Below are positions 9,901-18,167 of a stretch of DNA of 64,000 nucleotides, one piece after another. Below the pieces are notes generated by a model. It was given only the letters and a program-made list of their open reading frames with translations. It searched no databases and had not been told where the DNA came from. The translations under genes and the position numbers were made by a program. The stretch comes from an uncultured Clostridia bacterium (GTDB taxonomy: Bacteria > Bacillota > Clostridia > Christensenellales > Borkfalkiaceae): the NCBI GenBank assembly GCA_944340905.1, contig CALVLT010000005.1:1-64000 (forward strand), written 5' to 3'. Each line of letters opens with the position of its first letter. Position 1 is the stretch's first letter.

Positions 9901-10960
9901 GGACGAGGGGAAGATCGACTATATCATCTACACGGGCAAGACGGACGTCGATTCCATCAACGACTATATCGAACTGCACCACCATGCCATTCTTCTGGGC
10001 ATCACCGTGCTGACGTCGCTCGACACGGCGAACGCGCTGTGCGACATCATCGCGAGCAAGTTCACCGAATACAACACCGAGCTGGTCGATATCAACCGCC
10101 TGCGCAAGAAAAAGACGGCGATCTCCTTCGTCAAGATGCAGTCCTGCGGCAACGACTATATCTATTTCGAGGATCTTGACGGCAAGATCACCTGTCCCGA
10201 ATCGCTCGCCGTCAACTTTGTGGACCGCCACTACGGTATCGGCGGCGACGGCATCGTACTCATCGAGCGCTCGGAGATTGCGGATGCCAAGATGCGCATT
10301 TTCAACCAGGACGGCAGCGAGGGGATGATGGCGGGCAACGCCATCCGCTGCGTTGCGAAGTACCTGTATGAAAAGGGCATCGTCAAAAAGACGGAGATGA
10401 CCATCGAGACGATGAGCGGTGTGCGCGACGTGCGCGTGTATTCCTTCGGCGGCGTCGTCACCTCGGCGAGCGCAGACCTCGGAACGGTGGAGCTGCGCGG
10501 CGAATGCATTCCCTCCGTATGGAAGGGGGAGCGCATCGTGAATCAGCCCATGGACATCGGCGGAACGGTCTATCACGTCACGCTCGTCAACCTCGGCAAC
10601 CCGCACTGCGTCATCTTCTGCGACAAGGTGGACGACGTTCCCGTCTCCACGCTCGGGCCGCGCATCGAAAACAGCAAGTATTTCCCCGCCAAGACCAATG
10701 TGGAGTTTATCCGCGTCGTCAACGAGAGCACGGTGAAGATGCGCGTGTGGGAGCGCGGCAACGGCGAGACGTGGGCGTGCGGCACGGGCGCGGCAGCTGC
10801 GGCAGTCGCGTGCGTCCTCAACGGATTGTGCCGCGCGGATACCGACATCACGGTCAAACTGCGCGGAGGGGACCTGTCCGTGCGTTACCATTCCGCCGAC
10901 GGGCACGTGACGCTGACGGGCAACGTGGAAAAAATCTATGAGGGGACGGTAGAATTCTGA
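6902..10960 (+). CDS. carB: carbamoyl-phosphate synthase large subunit fused to a diaminopimelate epimerase-like domain
   Basis: The open frame is 1352 residues with no stop between two complete modules. Residues 1-1068 are CarB: two ATP-grasp halves beginning KKVLVIGSGPIVIGQ and KRIVVIGSGPIRIGQ, then an MGS-like regulatory domain (YFTVNDQDKFEIVSIAKKF) near residues 940-1060. After a short linker (NRLRKKK) residues from about 1072 are DapF-like: FVKMQSCGNDYIYF, HYGIGGDGIVLI, FNQDGSEG and GETWACGTGAAAA. The second epimerase cysteine is present (Cys1293), but the first, normally in MCGNGIR, is Ala1144 in MAGNAIRC. I see no good ribosome site for separate translation at the DapF methionine (10136). 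AAGGAG precedes the ATG at 6902. CarB function is near certain; epimerase function is doubtful. Confidence 0.93.
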   Translation: MPKRSDIKKVLVIGSGPIVIGQAAEFDYAGAQACRVLKDAGVNVVLCNSNPATIMTDKMLADEIYLEPLTEDSLKRIIIKERPDSLLASLGGQTGLTMGCKLAKEGFLDEWGVKLIGTKLDAIDRAEDRELFKETMQKIGQPVVPSDIAYTVDECVAIAEKLGYPVIVRPAFTLGGAGGGVAHDEEELRLISHNGLMLSPITQVLIEKYIGGWKEIEFEVLRDSAGNVITVCSMENFDPVGIHTGDSIVVAPCLTLSDKEYQMLRTASLDIITELGIEGGCNCQFALHPDSFEYAVIEVNPRVSRSSALASKATGYPIAKVATKIALGYTLDEIRNDVTGKTFACFEPAIDYVVVKLPKWPFDKFLYAKRELGSRMKATGEVMAIGTSFEQAIMKAVRGAEIGLDTLNHPKFEPMSAEELRGEIGKMTDERLFAVYAALKKGISVDEVYSVTKIDEWFLCKLKNLTDYEGEIAGKKLTRGQYLQGKRLGYPDKALLRISGEKLPAHRRAVFKMVDTCAAEFSAQTPYFYSTYDDPSHDEALPFVKNSKKKRIVVIGSGPIRIGQGIEFDYSSVHCVWTLKELGYEVVIINNNPETVSTDFDTADRLYFEPLTPEDVQNVLDVEKPYGVVITFGGQTAIKLCGYLDKSGARILGTSADSVDMAEDRERFDELLEQFHIARPKGLTVMTKEEAIAAAEKLGYPVLLRPSYVIGGQNMTIAFTENDISRYMDVILAQHIENPVLCDKYLMGSELEVDAISDGTDVLIPGIMQHIERAGVHSGDSIAVYPPYHLSDAMLEKIVDISTKLALSLKTKGLINIQYLIYQNQLYVIEVNPRASRTIPYISKVTGVPMVELATKIMVGAKLRKLGFGTGLYPNSPYVAVKVPVFSFEKLNDVNSQLGPEMKSTGEVLGIGKTIEEALFKGLVSAGFKMCHPTKEKPVGVYFTVNDQDKFEIVSIAKKFADLGCNLYATAGTAKVISELGIDVTVVDRLKATKQVSKLMDEGKIDYIIYTGKTDVDSINDYIELHHHAILLGITVLTSLDTANALCDIIASKFTEYNTELVDINRLRKKKTAISFVKMQSCGNDYIYFEDLDGKITCPESLAVNFVDRHYGIGGDGIVLIERSEIADAKMRIFNQDGSEGMMAGNAIRCVAKYLYEKGIVKKTEMTIETMSGVRDVRVYSFGGVVTSASADLGTVELRGECIPSVWKGERIVNQPMDIGGTVYHVTLVNLGNPHCVIFCDKVDDVPVSTLGPRIENSKYFPAKTNVEFIRVVNESTVKMRVWERGNGETWACGTGAAAAAVACVLNGLCRADTDITVKLRGGDLSVRYHSADGHVTLTGNVEKIYEGTVEF

Positions 10961-11568
10961 TGGCGCGCTCGGCATTTTATGAAGAAAGCGCCATCTCGAC
11001 GCGCGAAAAGCAGGAACGGCGCATGTACCAGGTCTTTCACATCGCAAGCATCGTCGTTCTTGTGATCGCGGTGCTGCTCGTCTTTCTCTCGCTGACCTCC
11101 ATTCCCGCGGTCATCATGGATGAAGAGGCGGGCGTTATGGACAAGGTGATCAGCATCGTGGTCGTCTGGCTGCTGCCCATTCTCTCCCTGGTCGGGTTTT
11201 TCTTTCTCTTCCGCTACGTCAAGCGCAAGAACAACGTCAGCTACGACTATACCTTTGTCGAGGACGAGCTGCGCGTTACCAAGGTGTTCAACGGCAAATC
11301 GAGAAAGCACATCCGCACCTTCAAGGCCGATCAGATCTTAAAAATCGGCTATGTGGACAGTCCCTCCTTTGACCGGACCGTCGCGGGCCAGCAGGGTAAA
11401 AAGGCGATCCCGCTCACGCCCAACCGCGAACCGGCGGATGGGAAGGAGTTTATCTATCTGCTCTATTCCACTTCGGTGGACAAGCGGGTGTATGTACTCG
11501 AATGCAGGCAGGAACTGCTGGAATATCTCGTCTTTGCGGCGGGAAGAAGTAAGTTTGAACGGAAATGA
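10960..11568 (+). CDS. small membrane protein of unknown function
   Basis: I do not recognise this 202-residue protein. After a charged N-terminus it has two membrane segments (about residues 25-45 and 60-85), then a soluble C-terminal domain rich in beta-like alternation (YTFVEDELRVTKVFNGKSR) that resembles a small PH-like domain such as those attached to bacterial membrane proteins. The start ATG shares one base with the carB-dapF stop (TGATG). Its own stop overlaps the cysteine desulfurase start (ATGA), so it is translated within the same operon. The domain comparison is only by general look. Confidence 0.75.
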   Translation: MARSAFYEESAISTREKQERRMYQVFHIASIVVLVIAVLLVFLSLTSIPAVIMDEEAGVMDKVISIVVVWLLPILSLVGFFFLFRYVKRKNNVSYDYTFVEDELRVTKVFNGKSRKHIRTFKADQILKIGYVDSPSFDRTVAGQQGKKAIPLTPNREPADGKEFIYLLYSTSVDKRVYVLECRQELLEYLVFAAGRSKFERK

Positions 11569-12683
11569 TCTATCTGGACAATGCTGCGACGACGCGCCCC
11601 TCCGACGGGGCGCTTGCGCGTGCAAAAAAATATCTGACAGACTGTTTTTATAACCCGTCCGCGCTGTATCACGGCGGGGCGGAGGCGGCGCGGCTGCTGT
11701 CCGAGGCGCGCGCATATCTTACGGCGCAGGCAGCGGACCCTGCACGCTTTTCCCTTGTCTTTACCTCCTGCGGCACGGAGTCGGACAATCAGGCGATCTT
11801 CAGCGCGGCGCGGCGGGGCAACGCGGTCACGACGCAGGGCGAGCATGCGGCTATCTATGAAAGCTATAAAGAGCTGAAAAACCGCGGCGTGGAGCCGCGT
11901 TTTGCGCCCCTTCATGCAGACGGCAGCGTGGACGAGGACGCCCTCCTTGCCATGGTGGACGAGAGGACGGCGCTCGTTTCCGTCATCCACGTCTCCAACG
12001 AGACGGGCGCCGTCAACGACATCGTGCGCCTTGCCCGCCTTGTCAAGCAAAAAAATCCGCGCACCGTGTTCATGAGCGACGGCGTGCAGGCGTTCGGAAA
12101 GATCGCCGTGCGGCTGACGAAGGACATCGACCTATACAGCATCAGCGCGCATAAGATCGGCGGACTGAAGGGAACGGGGGCGCTCCTGCGCCGCAGGGAC
12201 TATACCGCGCTGGCGCCCTTTCTGCATGGGGGCGGGCAGGAGAGCGGGCTGCGCAGCGGCACGGAGAACGTGTTCGGCATCGCCTGTTTTTACTATGCCG
12301 CGCAGGAAAAGTTTGCCTCGCTCGAAGGGGACGGCGCACGCATCGCAGCGCTGCGCGAGGAGCTGTGGGCGCTGCTGGACAAGCAGGTGTTCCGCCGTCT
12401 CTCCCCTGCGGACGGCTCGCCCTATATCCTCACCGTCTCTGCCGGCGGCAGGCGGGGGGAGACGCTGCAGCGTATGCTCTGGGACAGGGGCGTGGCGGTC
12501 GGCACGGGCAGCGCGTGCAATTCCAAAAAACCGCACAGCCGCGTTCTGCAGGCGTGCGGTTGGGGCGGGGGCGTGCTGGACGGCGTGCTGCGCGTGAGTT
12601 TTTGCCCGTCGAATACGTCCGAGGACGTACAATTCGCGGCGCAGGCCATGAACGAGGCTGCGCACGCATTCGGAGGCAACTGA
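11565..12683 (+). CDS. cysteine desulfurase (NifS/IscS type)
   Basis: This PLP enzyme takes sulfur from cysteine and passes a persulfide to acceptors. In 372 residues it shows the start MIYLDNAATT, the Schiff-base Lys197 in ISAHKIGG and the persulfide Cys318 in GTGSACNS. The fold-type I order of motifs and length fit the NifS group. It sits nine bases before thiI, the same pairing as the dedicated NifZ-ThiI pair of Bacillus, so its job is probably to supply sulfur for 4-thiouridine in tRNA rather than general Fe-S assembly; no scaffold gene is nearby. That role is inferred from context. Confidence 0.92.
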   Translation: MIYLDNAATTRPSDGALARAKKYLTDCFYNPSALYHGGAEAARLLSEARAYLTAQAADPARFSLVFTSCGTESDNQAIFSAARRGNAVTTQGEHAAIYESYKELKNRGVEPRFAPLHADGSVDEDALLAMVDERTALVSVIHVSNETGAVNDIVRLARLVKQKNPRTVFMSDGVQAFGKIAVRLTKDIDLYSISAHKIGGLKGTGALLRRRDYTALAPFLHGGGQESGLRSGTENVFGIACFYYAAQEKFASLEGDGARIAALREELWALLDKQVFRRLSPADGSPYILTVSAGGRRGETLQRMLWDRGVAVGTGSACNSKKPHSRVLQACGWGGGVLDGVLRVSFCPSNTSEDVQFAAQAMNEAAHAFGGN

Positions 12684-12691
12684 GAAAGAGG

Positions 12692-13843
12692 ATGGAAAAA
12701 GTCGTCATTGTCCGCTATGCGGAAATTCATCTGAAGGGCAGGAACCGCGGCTATTTTGAGCGGGTGTTCACCGTCAATCTGGAAAAAGCGCTCAAGGGGT
12801 TGCGGCATGAATTGCGCCGCACGAGCGGCAGATATCTGATCGCCGCCTTTGACGCGAATGATGTCGATGAGATTTGTGCGCGTGTCTCCCGCGTGTTCGG
12901 CGTACATTCCTATTCCATCGGTCTGCGTGTGTCCAACGATTTGGACAGCATCTTTGCGGCTGCACTCGCGCTCTGTCCGACGAGCGGCACGTTCAAGGTG
13001 GATACCCACCGCGCGGACAAGAAATATCCCATGACGTCGCCTGAGCTGAACGCGGAGATCGGCGCGCGGCTGCTTGCCGCACATCCCGCGCTCAGGGTGG
13101 ACGTGCGCGAACCGGACAGCTGCATCTATCTCGACATCCGCGAGGACGGCACGGCGCTCGTGTTCGGTGCGTTTGAGGAGGGAGCGGGCGGCATGCCCGT
13201 TGGCACCTCCTCCAAGGGCGTCCTGCTCATTTCGGGCGGCATCGATTCGCCCGTCGCGGGGTACATGATGGCAAAGCGCGGCATGGAGGTGAACTTCCTG
13301 CACTTCCACAGCTATCCGTATACCAACGAACAGGCGCGCGACAAGGTCGTGGAGCTTGCGCGGATTTTATCGCGCTATACGCTCGCCTCGTCGATCGCCA
13401 CCGTCAAGGTGACGCATATCCAGGAGGAAATCCACAAAAAATGCGCCGCAGAGCTGAACGTGACGCTGCTGCGGCGGTTCATGTTCCGCATTGCACAGCG
13501 CTATGCGCAGCAAAACGGAGCAAAGTGCCTGATTACGGGGGAGAGCCTCGGGCAGGTCGCGTCGCAGACCATCGAGGGGATCACCTCCTCCAATGCGGTC
13601 GTCTCCCTTCCCGTGCTGCGTCCGCTCATCGGATTCGATAAGGAAGAGATTATCGTGCGCGCCAAAAAGATCGGCACATACGAGACGTCCGTCCTTCCCT
13701 ACGAGGACTGCTGTACGGTGTTCCTTCCCGAATTTCCCGCCATCAAGCCCAAGCTCTCTTACATCGAAGAGGAGGAGAGCAAGCTGGAGATCGAACCGCT
13801 TGTGGCGGAGGCGCTTGCAACGCTGGAGAAGTTTGAACTCTGA
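12692..13843 (+). CDS. thiI: tRNA 4-thiouridine synthase (sulfurtransferase)
   Basis: ThiI adenylates U8 of tRNA and inserts sulfur. The 383-residue protein has a ferredoxin-like/THUMP N-terminal half and a PP-loop ATP pyrophosphatase domain with SGGIDSPVAGYM at residues 181-192. There is no C-terminal rhodanese domain, as in Bacillus-type ThiI, so sulfur must come directly from the neighbouring desulfurase. The start is the ATG at 12692 behind GAAAGAGG; an in-frame extension to 12365 lies inside the desulfurase. The last 85 bases overlap, on the other strand, the 3' end of a penicillin-binding protein gene. Confidence 0.94.
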   Translation: MEKVVIVRYAEIHLKGRNRGYFERVFTVNLEKALKGLRHELRRTSGRYLIAAFDANDVDEICARVSRVFGVHSYSIGLRVSNDLDSIFAAALALCPTSGTFKVDTHRADKKYPMTSPELNAEIGARLLAAHPALRVDVREPDSCIYLDIREDGTALVFGAFEEGAGGMPVGTSSKGVLLISGGIDSPVAGYMMAKRGMEVNFLHFHSYPYTNEQARDKVVELARILSRYTLASSIATVKVTHIQEEIHKKCAAELNVTLLRRFMFRIAQRYAQQNGAKCLITGESLGQVASQTIEGITSSNAVVSLPVLRPLIGFDKEEIIVRAKKIGTYETSVLPYEDCCTVFLPEFPAIKPKLSYIEEEESKLEIEPLVAEALATLEKFEL

Positions 13844-16017
13844 GCATGCCACCAGTCGTCGGGTACGCTGTGCGCGGGCGGCAGGGTGACGGAGGGCAGA
13901 ACGACGGGCGTTCCCGCGTGTCCCGCGTATTTCGGGAGCACCGTGTAGACGTAGCTCTCCCCGGGTCTGACCGAATTGTCACAGATGACTTCGCGATATT
14001 TTCCGCTGTAAATCGTGGCTTTTTTGCCGCGATTTTCTCGTATTATCTCATAATCATAGTACTTTGTCTGGCATAATACGATTCTGACCGCGCCATTTTG
14101 AACGCTGATCTCGGGCGTTCTGATGCTGGGGGAGGAAAAGCGCGTGCTGACGGGCGGCGTCGCGTCCGCGCGGAAATATTCGAGGGGATCGGAAAGCGCA
14201 GGCGCTGCGGGGTCGGAGAGCGTGACGGCGTGATCCTTTTCGTAGACCTCCCCGTCGTAGTGCAGCCGCACCACCCGATCGCAGGCGGGAAAGGGTTCGG
14301 GTTTACGTTTCGCGTAGAGCGCCTGAAACAGGCGCAGCGCCTCGTTGGCGGGCAGCCCGCCGCCCGTTGCGTCAACGGGCGTATAGTCCTCGTTCCCCAT
14401 CCATACGGCAATGACGTGCTCCTTGGTGTAGCCGATGCAGTAGGCGTCCGTGTTCCCTGCATCCGTGCCGGCGGTCCCCGTCTTGGCGCAGACGGGGAAG
14501 GGGAGCGACTTGAGCCTGCGCGCCGTGCCTTCCTTCGAGGCGGTCATCAGCATGTCGCCGACCAGCCAACTCACGTCCTCGGAAAAGACGCGCCTGTGCG
14601 ATACGCTGCGCTCATACAGGACGTTGCCCTTGCCGTCCGTCACCCGCCTGATCGTGGCGGAGGGGGCATAGGCGCCGCCGTCCGCCAGCGTGGCGTAGCC
14701 GTCCGCAAGTTCGTTCAGGCGGAATCCCTCGCGCATGCCGCCCAGCGCAAGGGCGAGCGTCTTGTCCTCGTCGGGAACATCCAGATTCATGCGCGCAAGG
14801 TAGTCCGCGCCGTGCGCGACGCCAAGTTCGTTGAGGATCTTGACGGCGGGAATGTTGACGCTGTGCGAAAGGGCATAGCGCACGCTCATGTATCTTCCCG
14901 AGGCGCCGCCGTAGTCGTCGGGGCGGTATCCGCCGAAGTCGGTGCGCTCGTCCAGAACGGGCGTTGCGGGATTGATGAGGTTTTCCTCGAGGGCGGGCGC
15001 GTATACCAGAAGGGGCTTGATGGTCGAGGCGGGCGAGCGCTTCGGCAGCCCCGCCGTGGCGGCAAGGGCAATGACGGAATCCTCGCGGTTGTCGCGCACC
15101 AACGCGCAGAAGTCGCTCCCGCAGTTGGTTTTTTCCAGTTCCTCCTGCAGCTGCGGCTGCAGATAGGTGTACACTTCCAGGGCGCCGCTCTCCCCCGAGC
15201 CGGCGTCGGGAAAGAGCCGGGCAAGCTCATCCCAGACGCGCGAGGCATAGGCGCTGTGCGTTTCTTCTACGGCGGGACGGGAGGGGAGCGCCTCCTGCAG
15301 GGCGGCAAGGTATTCCGCCTCGCCAAGGTACCCCTGCTCCTTCATGAGGGAGAGGACGAGGTCGCGCCTGGCGCGGCAGCTTTCCGCGTCGCGGAAGGGG
15401 GAATAGCGGTTGGGGGAGCGCACGATGGCGGCGAGCATGGCGCTCTCGGCTGTATCAAGCTGCGCGGCGTGCTTGCCGAAGTAGAACTGCGCGGCGTTTT
15501 CGATGCCGAACGCGCTGTGCCCGAAATAGATGGAATTGAGGTAGAGGGTGAGGATCTCCTCCTTGCTGTAGTGCTTTTCGAGGGTGCGTGCGAGTTTGAT
15601 CTCCTTGAGCTTGCGTTCGATGGTCTTTTCGCTCGAAAGATGGGTGTTTTTGATGAGCTGCTGGGAGATGGTGGAGGCGCCCTCTTTGAAGGAAAAGCTC
15701 GTCGCATTGTGCCAGAGTGCGGCGAGCATGCGCCGCGCGTCGATGCCGCCGTGCACATAAAAGCGCTTGTCCTCGACGGCGACAAACGCCTGTCCGACGT
15801 GCGCGGGCAGCGTCTCGAGCGCCGCGCCTGCGGTGACGGCCGTGGGAATTTCCCCGCCGTCTGCGTCGTAGAGGCGGATGCAGGCAGTGGGCATGGTCAG
15901 TTTATTGCGTTCCAGGCGGACATTGGCCGTCACGCCGAAATAGTAGAGGGACACCGCAAGGATCATGATACAAAAAAGCCCGAGAATGACCCCTGCAACG
16001 GTGAGTGCGCGTTTCAT
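13759..16017 (-). CDS. class A penicillin-binding protein (transglycosylase/transpeptidase)
   Basis: This bifunctional enzyme polymerises and cross-links peptidoglycan at the outer face of the membrane. Its 752 residues begin with a membrane anchor (about 5-27). A GT51 domain follows, with VEDKRFYVHGGID (catalytic Glu), EGASTISQQL and YLNSIYFGHSAFG. The transpeptidase domain has SPASTIKP (active Ser-x-x-Lys), SHSVNIPA and AKTGTAG. A small beta domain precedes a Ser/Ala-rich tail (QSSNFSSVASASATSGS) that is encoded antisense to thiI. The tail looks like read-through after loss of an earlier stop. The start codon is ATG behind GCGGGGG. A copy of the dispersed palindrome lies inside the gene at 14058-14080. 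Confidence 0.92.
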   Translation of the reverse strand: MKRALTVAGVILGLFCIMILAVSLYYFGVTANVRLERNKLTMPTACIRLYDADGGEIPTAVTAGAALETLPAHVGQAFVAVEDKRFYVHGGIDARRMLAALWHNATSFSFKEGASTISQQLIKNTHLSSEKTIERKLKEIKLARTLEKHYSKEEILTLYLNSIYFGHSAFGIENAAQFYFGKHAAQLDTAESAMLAAIVRSPNRYSPFRDAESCRARRDLVLSLMKEQGYLGEAEYLAALQEALPSRPAVEETHSAYASRVWDELARLFPDAGSGESGALEVYTYLQPQLQEELEKTNCGSDFCALVRDNREDSVIALAATAGLPKRSPASTIKPLLVYAPALEENLINPATPVLDERTDFGGYRPDDYGGASGRYMSVRYALSHSVNIPAVKILNELGVAHGADYLARMNLDVPDEDKTLALALGGMREGFRLNELADGYATLADGGAYAPSATIRRVTDGKGNVLYERSVSHRRVFSEDVSWLVGDMLMTASKEGTARRLKSLPFPVCAKTGTAGTDAGNTDAYCIGYTKEHVIAVWMGNEDYTPVDATGGGLPANEALRLFQALYAKRKPEPFPACDRVVRLHYDGEVYEKDHAVTLSDPAAPALSDPLEYFRADATPPVSTRFSSPSIRTPEISVQNGAVRIVLCQTKYYDYEIIRENRGKKATIYSGKYREVICDNSVRPGESYVYTVLPKYAGHAGTPVVLPSVTLPPAHSVPDDWWHAQSSNFSSVASASATSGSISSLLSSSSM
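14058..14080. repeat. dispersed palindrome, copy 1 (inside penicillin-binding protein gene)
   Basis: AGTACTTTGTC, one base, then GGCATAATACG. It matches 19 of 23 positions of the copy at 28566-28588, within otherwise GC-rich coding sequence (encodes part of CQTKYYDYE). It is the most diverged copy and could be chance. Confidence 0.4.
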
Positions 16018-16071
16018 CCCCCGCAGTATGTGCGGTCTGTGGAAAAATTCACGCAGCCTTGCCCGCTTTTG

Positions 16072-16100
16072 TTGAAAATATCGGGGGTTTGTGGTATAAT
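16072..16100 (+). promoter_or_regulatory. promoter for the sirtuin-miaB-mutSL operon
   Basis: TTGAAA (16072-16077) and TATAAT (16095-16100) are separated by 17 bp, with a TG one base upstream of the -10 (extended -10). The ATG of the sirtuin gene follows at 16132 behind GGAGGG. All genes to 24782 are co-directional and mostly overlap, so this may drive the whole run. Confidence 0.8.
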
Positions 16101-16131
16101 GGTTTCTCGGAAAAATGGTACGGAGGGTCCT

Positions 16132-16860
16132 ATGACGCTTGCCGATATCGTGGAACGGAGCAGCCGCATCGTCTTTTTCGGCGGTGCAGGCGTTTCAACG
16201 GAGAGCGGCATCCCCGATTTCCGCAGCGCGGACGGGCTGTACCGCCAAAAGTACGATGTGCCGCCCGAAGTCATGCTGAGCGCCTCCTATTTTTACGCGC
16301 ACCCCGCGCAGTTCTTCCGCTTTTACCGCGAGAAGATGCTCCCTCTTGCGGCAAAACCCAATGCGGCGCACATCCGCCTTGCCCAGTGGGAACGGGCGGG
16401 AAAGCTGTCTGCCGTCGTCACGCAGAATATCGACGGGTTGCACCAGGCAGCGGGCAGCAGGCGCGTGTATGAACTGCACGGCAGCATCCACCGCAATCAC
16501 TGCCTTTCCTGCAAAAAGTTCTATCCCGCGTCCTTTATCGCCGAAAGCCGGGGCATTCCCCGCTGTTCGTGCGGGGGTATCGTCAAGCCCGACGTGGTGC
16601 TGTACGAGGAGCCGCTCGACGGCGAAACGGTGGAGGGCGCGGTCCGCGCGATTGCCGCGGCGGACACGCTGATCGTGGCGGGGACCTCGCTCACGGTCTA
16701 TCCCGCCGCCTCCTTTGTCGACTATTTTCGCGGAGAGAATCTGGTTCTCATCAACCGCGACCCCACGCCGCTTGACGGCAAATGCACGCTTGTACTGCAC
16801 GAAAAGGTGGGGGAGGCGCTCGGTGCGCTCCCTTCCTATCTGTCCGGAGAAACCGCATGA
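16132..16860 (+). CDS. cobB: NAD-dependent protein deacylase (sirtuin)
   Basis: Sir2-family enzymes remove acyl groups from lysines using NAD. The 242-residue protein has [17 protein letters not shown] (NAD-binding Rossmann loop), TQNIDGLHQ, the catalytic His in YELHGS, and two Cys pairs (HCLSCKK and PRCSCGG) that bind zinc. The end shows [11 protein letters not shown], as in the class III/U bacterial enzymes. The start ATG sits behind GGAGGG and directly downstream of a good promoter. A much longer open frame running through the opposite strand of the penicillin-binding protein gene is not real coding. The stop overlaps miaB (ATGA). Confidence 0.94.
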   Translation: MTLADIVERSSRIVFFGGAGVSTESGIPDFRSADGLYRQKYDVPPEVMLSASYFYAHPAQFFRFYREKMLPLAAKPNAAHIRLAQWERAGKLSAVVTQNIDGLHQAAGSRRVYELHGSIHRNHCLSCKKFYPASFIAESRGIPRCSCGGIVKPDVVLYEEPLDGETVEGAVRAIAAADTLIVAGTSLTVYPAASFVDYFRGENLVLINRDPTPLDGKCTLVLHEKVGEALGALPSYLSGETA

Positions 16861-18155
16861 ATTATCACATTGTCACTTACGGCTGCCAGATGAACGTCCA
16901 CGAATCGGAAAAGATCGCGGGCCTTCTGCGCGGCGCAGGTTATACGCGCGAGAGCGCGATCGAGGATGCGGACATCGTCGTATTCAATACTTGCTGTATC
17001 CGTGAAAATGCCGAAAATCACGCATTCGGCAATATCGGCGCGCTCAAAAAGCTCAAGCGGCAGAGGAAGGGCATGCTCATCGCCGTGGGCGGCTGCATGG
17101 CGCAGGAGGAGGGGAAGGCGGCATTGCTCGTCAAAAAATTTCCCTTCATCGACATCGTGTTCGGCACCCACAACGTCGCCGAGCTGCCCGCGCTCATCGA
17201 GCGCAAACGACGGGAAAAGAAGGTGGTTTCCCTGCTTGCCGACCGCGCTCAGACGGAGGATGGCGCACAGCCCTACCGCACGAGCTATCCCAACGCCTGG
17301 GTGAACATCACCTACGGCTGCAACAACTTCTGCACCTACTGCATCGTGCCCTATGTGCGGGGCAGGGAGAAGAGCCGTTCGGCGCGCAACATTCTCGAAG
17401 AGGTGCGCGCGCTGGTGCAGGCGGGCTACAGGGAGATCACTCTCCTCGGGCAGAATGTCAATTCCTATCGCGACGGCGAGGTAAGGTTTCCCGCCCTGCT
17501 CGATGCCGTGGCGTCGGTGGAGGGCAATTTCCGCGTGCGGTTCATGACGTCGCACCCCAAGGATTTTTCGGCGGAGCTGGTTTCCGTCATGAAGCGCCAC
17601 GACAAAATTTGCAATCTTTTGCACCTGCCCGCGCAGTCGGGTTCCGACCGCATTCTCTCGCTCATGAACAGGCGGTATACGCGGGAGCAGTACCTCGAAA
17701 AGATCGCCATGCTGCGTTCTGCGATCCCGGAGGCGGAGGTGACGACCGACCTCATCGTGGGCTTTCCCACCGAGACGGAGGAGGACTTTGAGGCGACGCT
17801 CTCGCTGGTCAGGGAGGCGGATTTTTCTTCGGCGTTCACCTTCATCTACTCACCGCGCACGGGGACGAAGGCGGCGGGCATGGAGGGGCAGATCCCCGAA
17901 GAGGTGTCCAAGGAACGCATCGCGCGGCTCATCGCGCAGGTCAACGAGAACACGCGCGCCAAGAGCGAGCGCTACGTCGGCAGGACGATCGAACTGCTCT
18001 GCGAGGACTACGACGAGAAGAAGGGGCTGTACCTTGGGCGCGAGCTGCTGGGCAGAATGGGGTATTTTGCGAGCGGCGAAAACTGTGTGGGAGAATTTAT
18101 ACGCATGCGGGTGACGCGCGCGAACGGCGTGTCGCTCTACGGAGAACGGCTGTAA
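16857..18155 (+). CDS. miaB: tRNA-2-methylthio-N6-dimethylallyladenosine synthase
   Basis: This radical SAM enzyme adds a methylthio group to i6A37 of tRNAs. It has 432 residues. The N-terminal MTTase domain shows three cluster cysteines (YGCQMN, NTCCIREN, GGCMAQ), and the radical SAM CxxxCxxC motif is CNNFCTYCIVPYVRG. A C-terminal TRAM domain ends the protein. It acts on the product of MiaA, encoded 4.5 kb downstream in the same run. The start ATG overlaps the sirtuin stop; a longer frame from 16782 lies inside the sirtuin gene. Confidence 0.96.
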   Translation: MNYHIVTYGCQMNVHESEKIAGLLRGAGYTRESAIEDADIVVFNTCCIRENAENHAFGNIGALKKLKRQRKGMLIAVGGCMAQEEGKAALLVKKFPFIDIVFGTHNVAELPALIERKRREKKVVSLLADRAQTEDGAQPYRTSYPNAWVNITYGCNNFCTYCIVPYVRGREKSRSARNILEEVRALVQAGYREITLLGQNVNSYRDGEVRFPALLDAVASVEGNFRVRFMTSHPKDFSAELVSVMKRHDKICNLLHLPAQSGSDRILSLMNRRYTREQYLEKIAMLRSAIPEAEVTTDLIVGFPTETEEDFEATLSLVREADFSSAFTFIYSPRTGTKAAGMEGQIPEEVSKERIARLIAQVNENTRAKSERYVGRTIELLCEDYDEKKGLYLGRELLGRMGYFASGENCVGEFIRMRVTRANGVSLYGERL

Positions 18156-18167
18156 CGGAGGAACAGG

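Noticed and set aside
14098..16131. Very long plus-strand open frame continuous with the sirtuin gene
   Set aside because: It is the antisense of the penicillin-binding protein gene; it has no protein motifs, and the sirtuin gene has its own promoter and ribosome site at 16072-16132.
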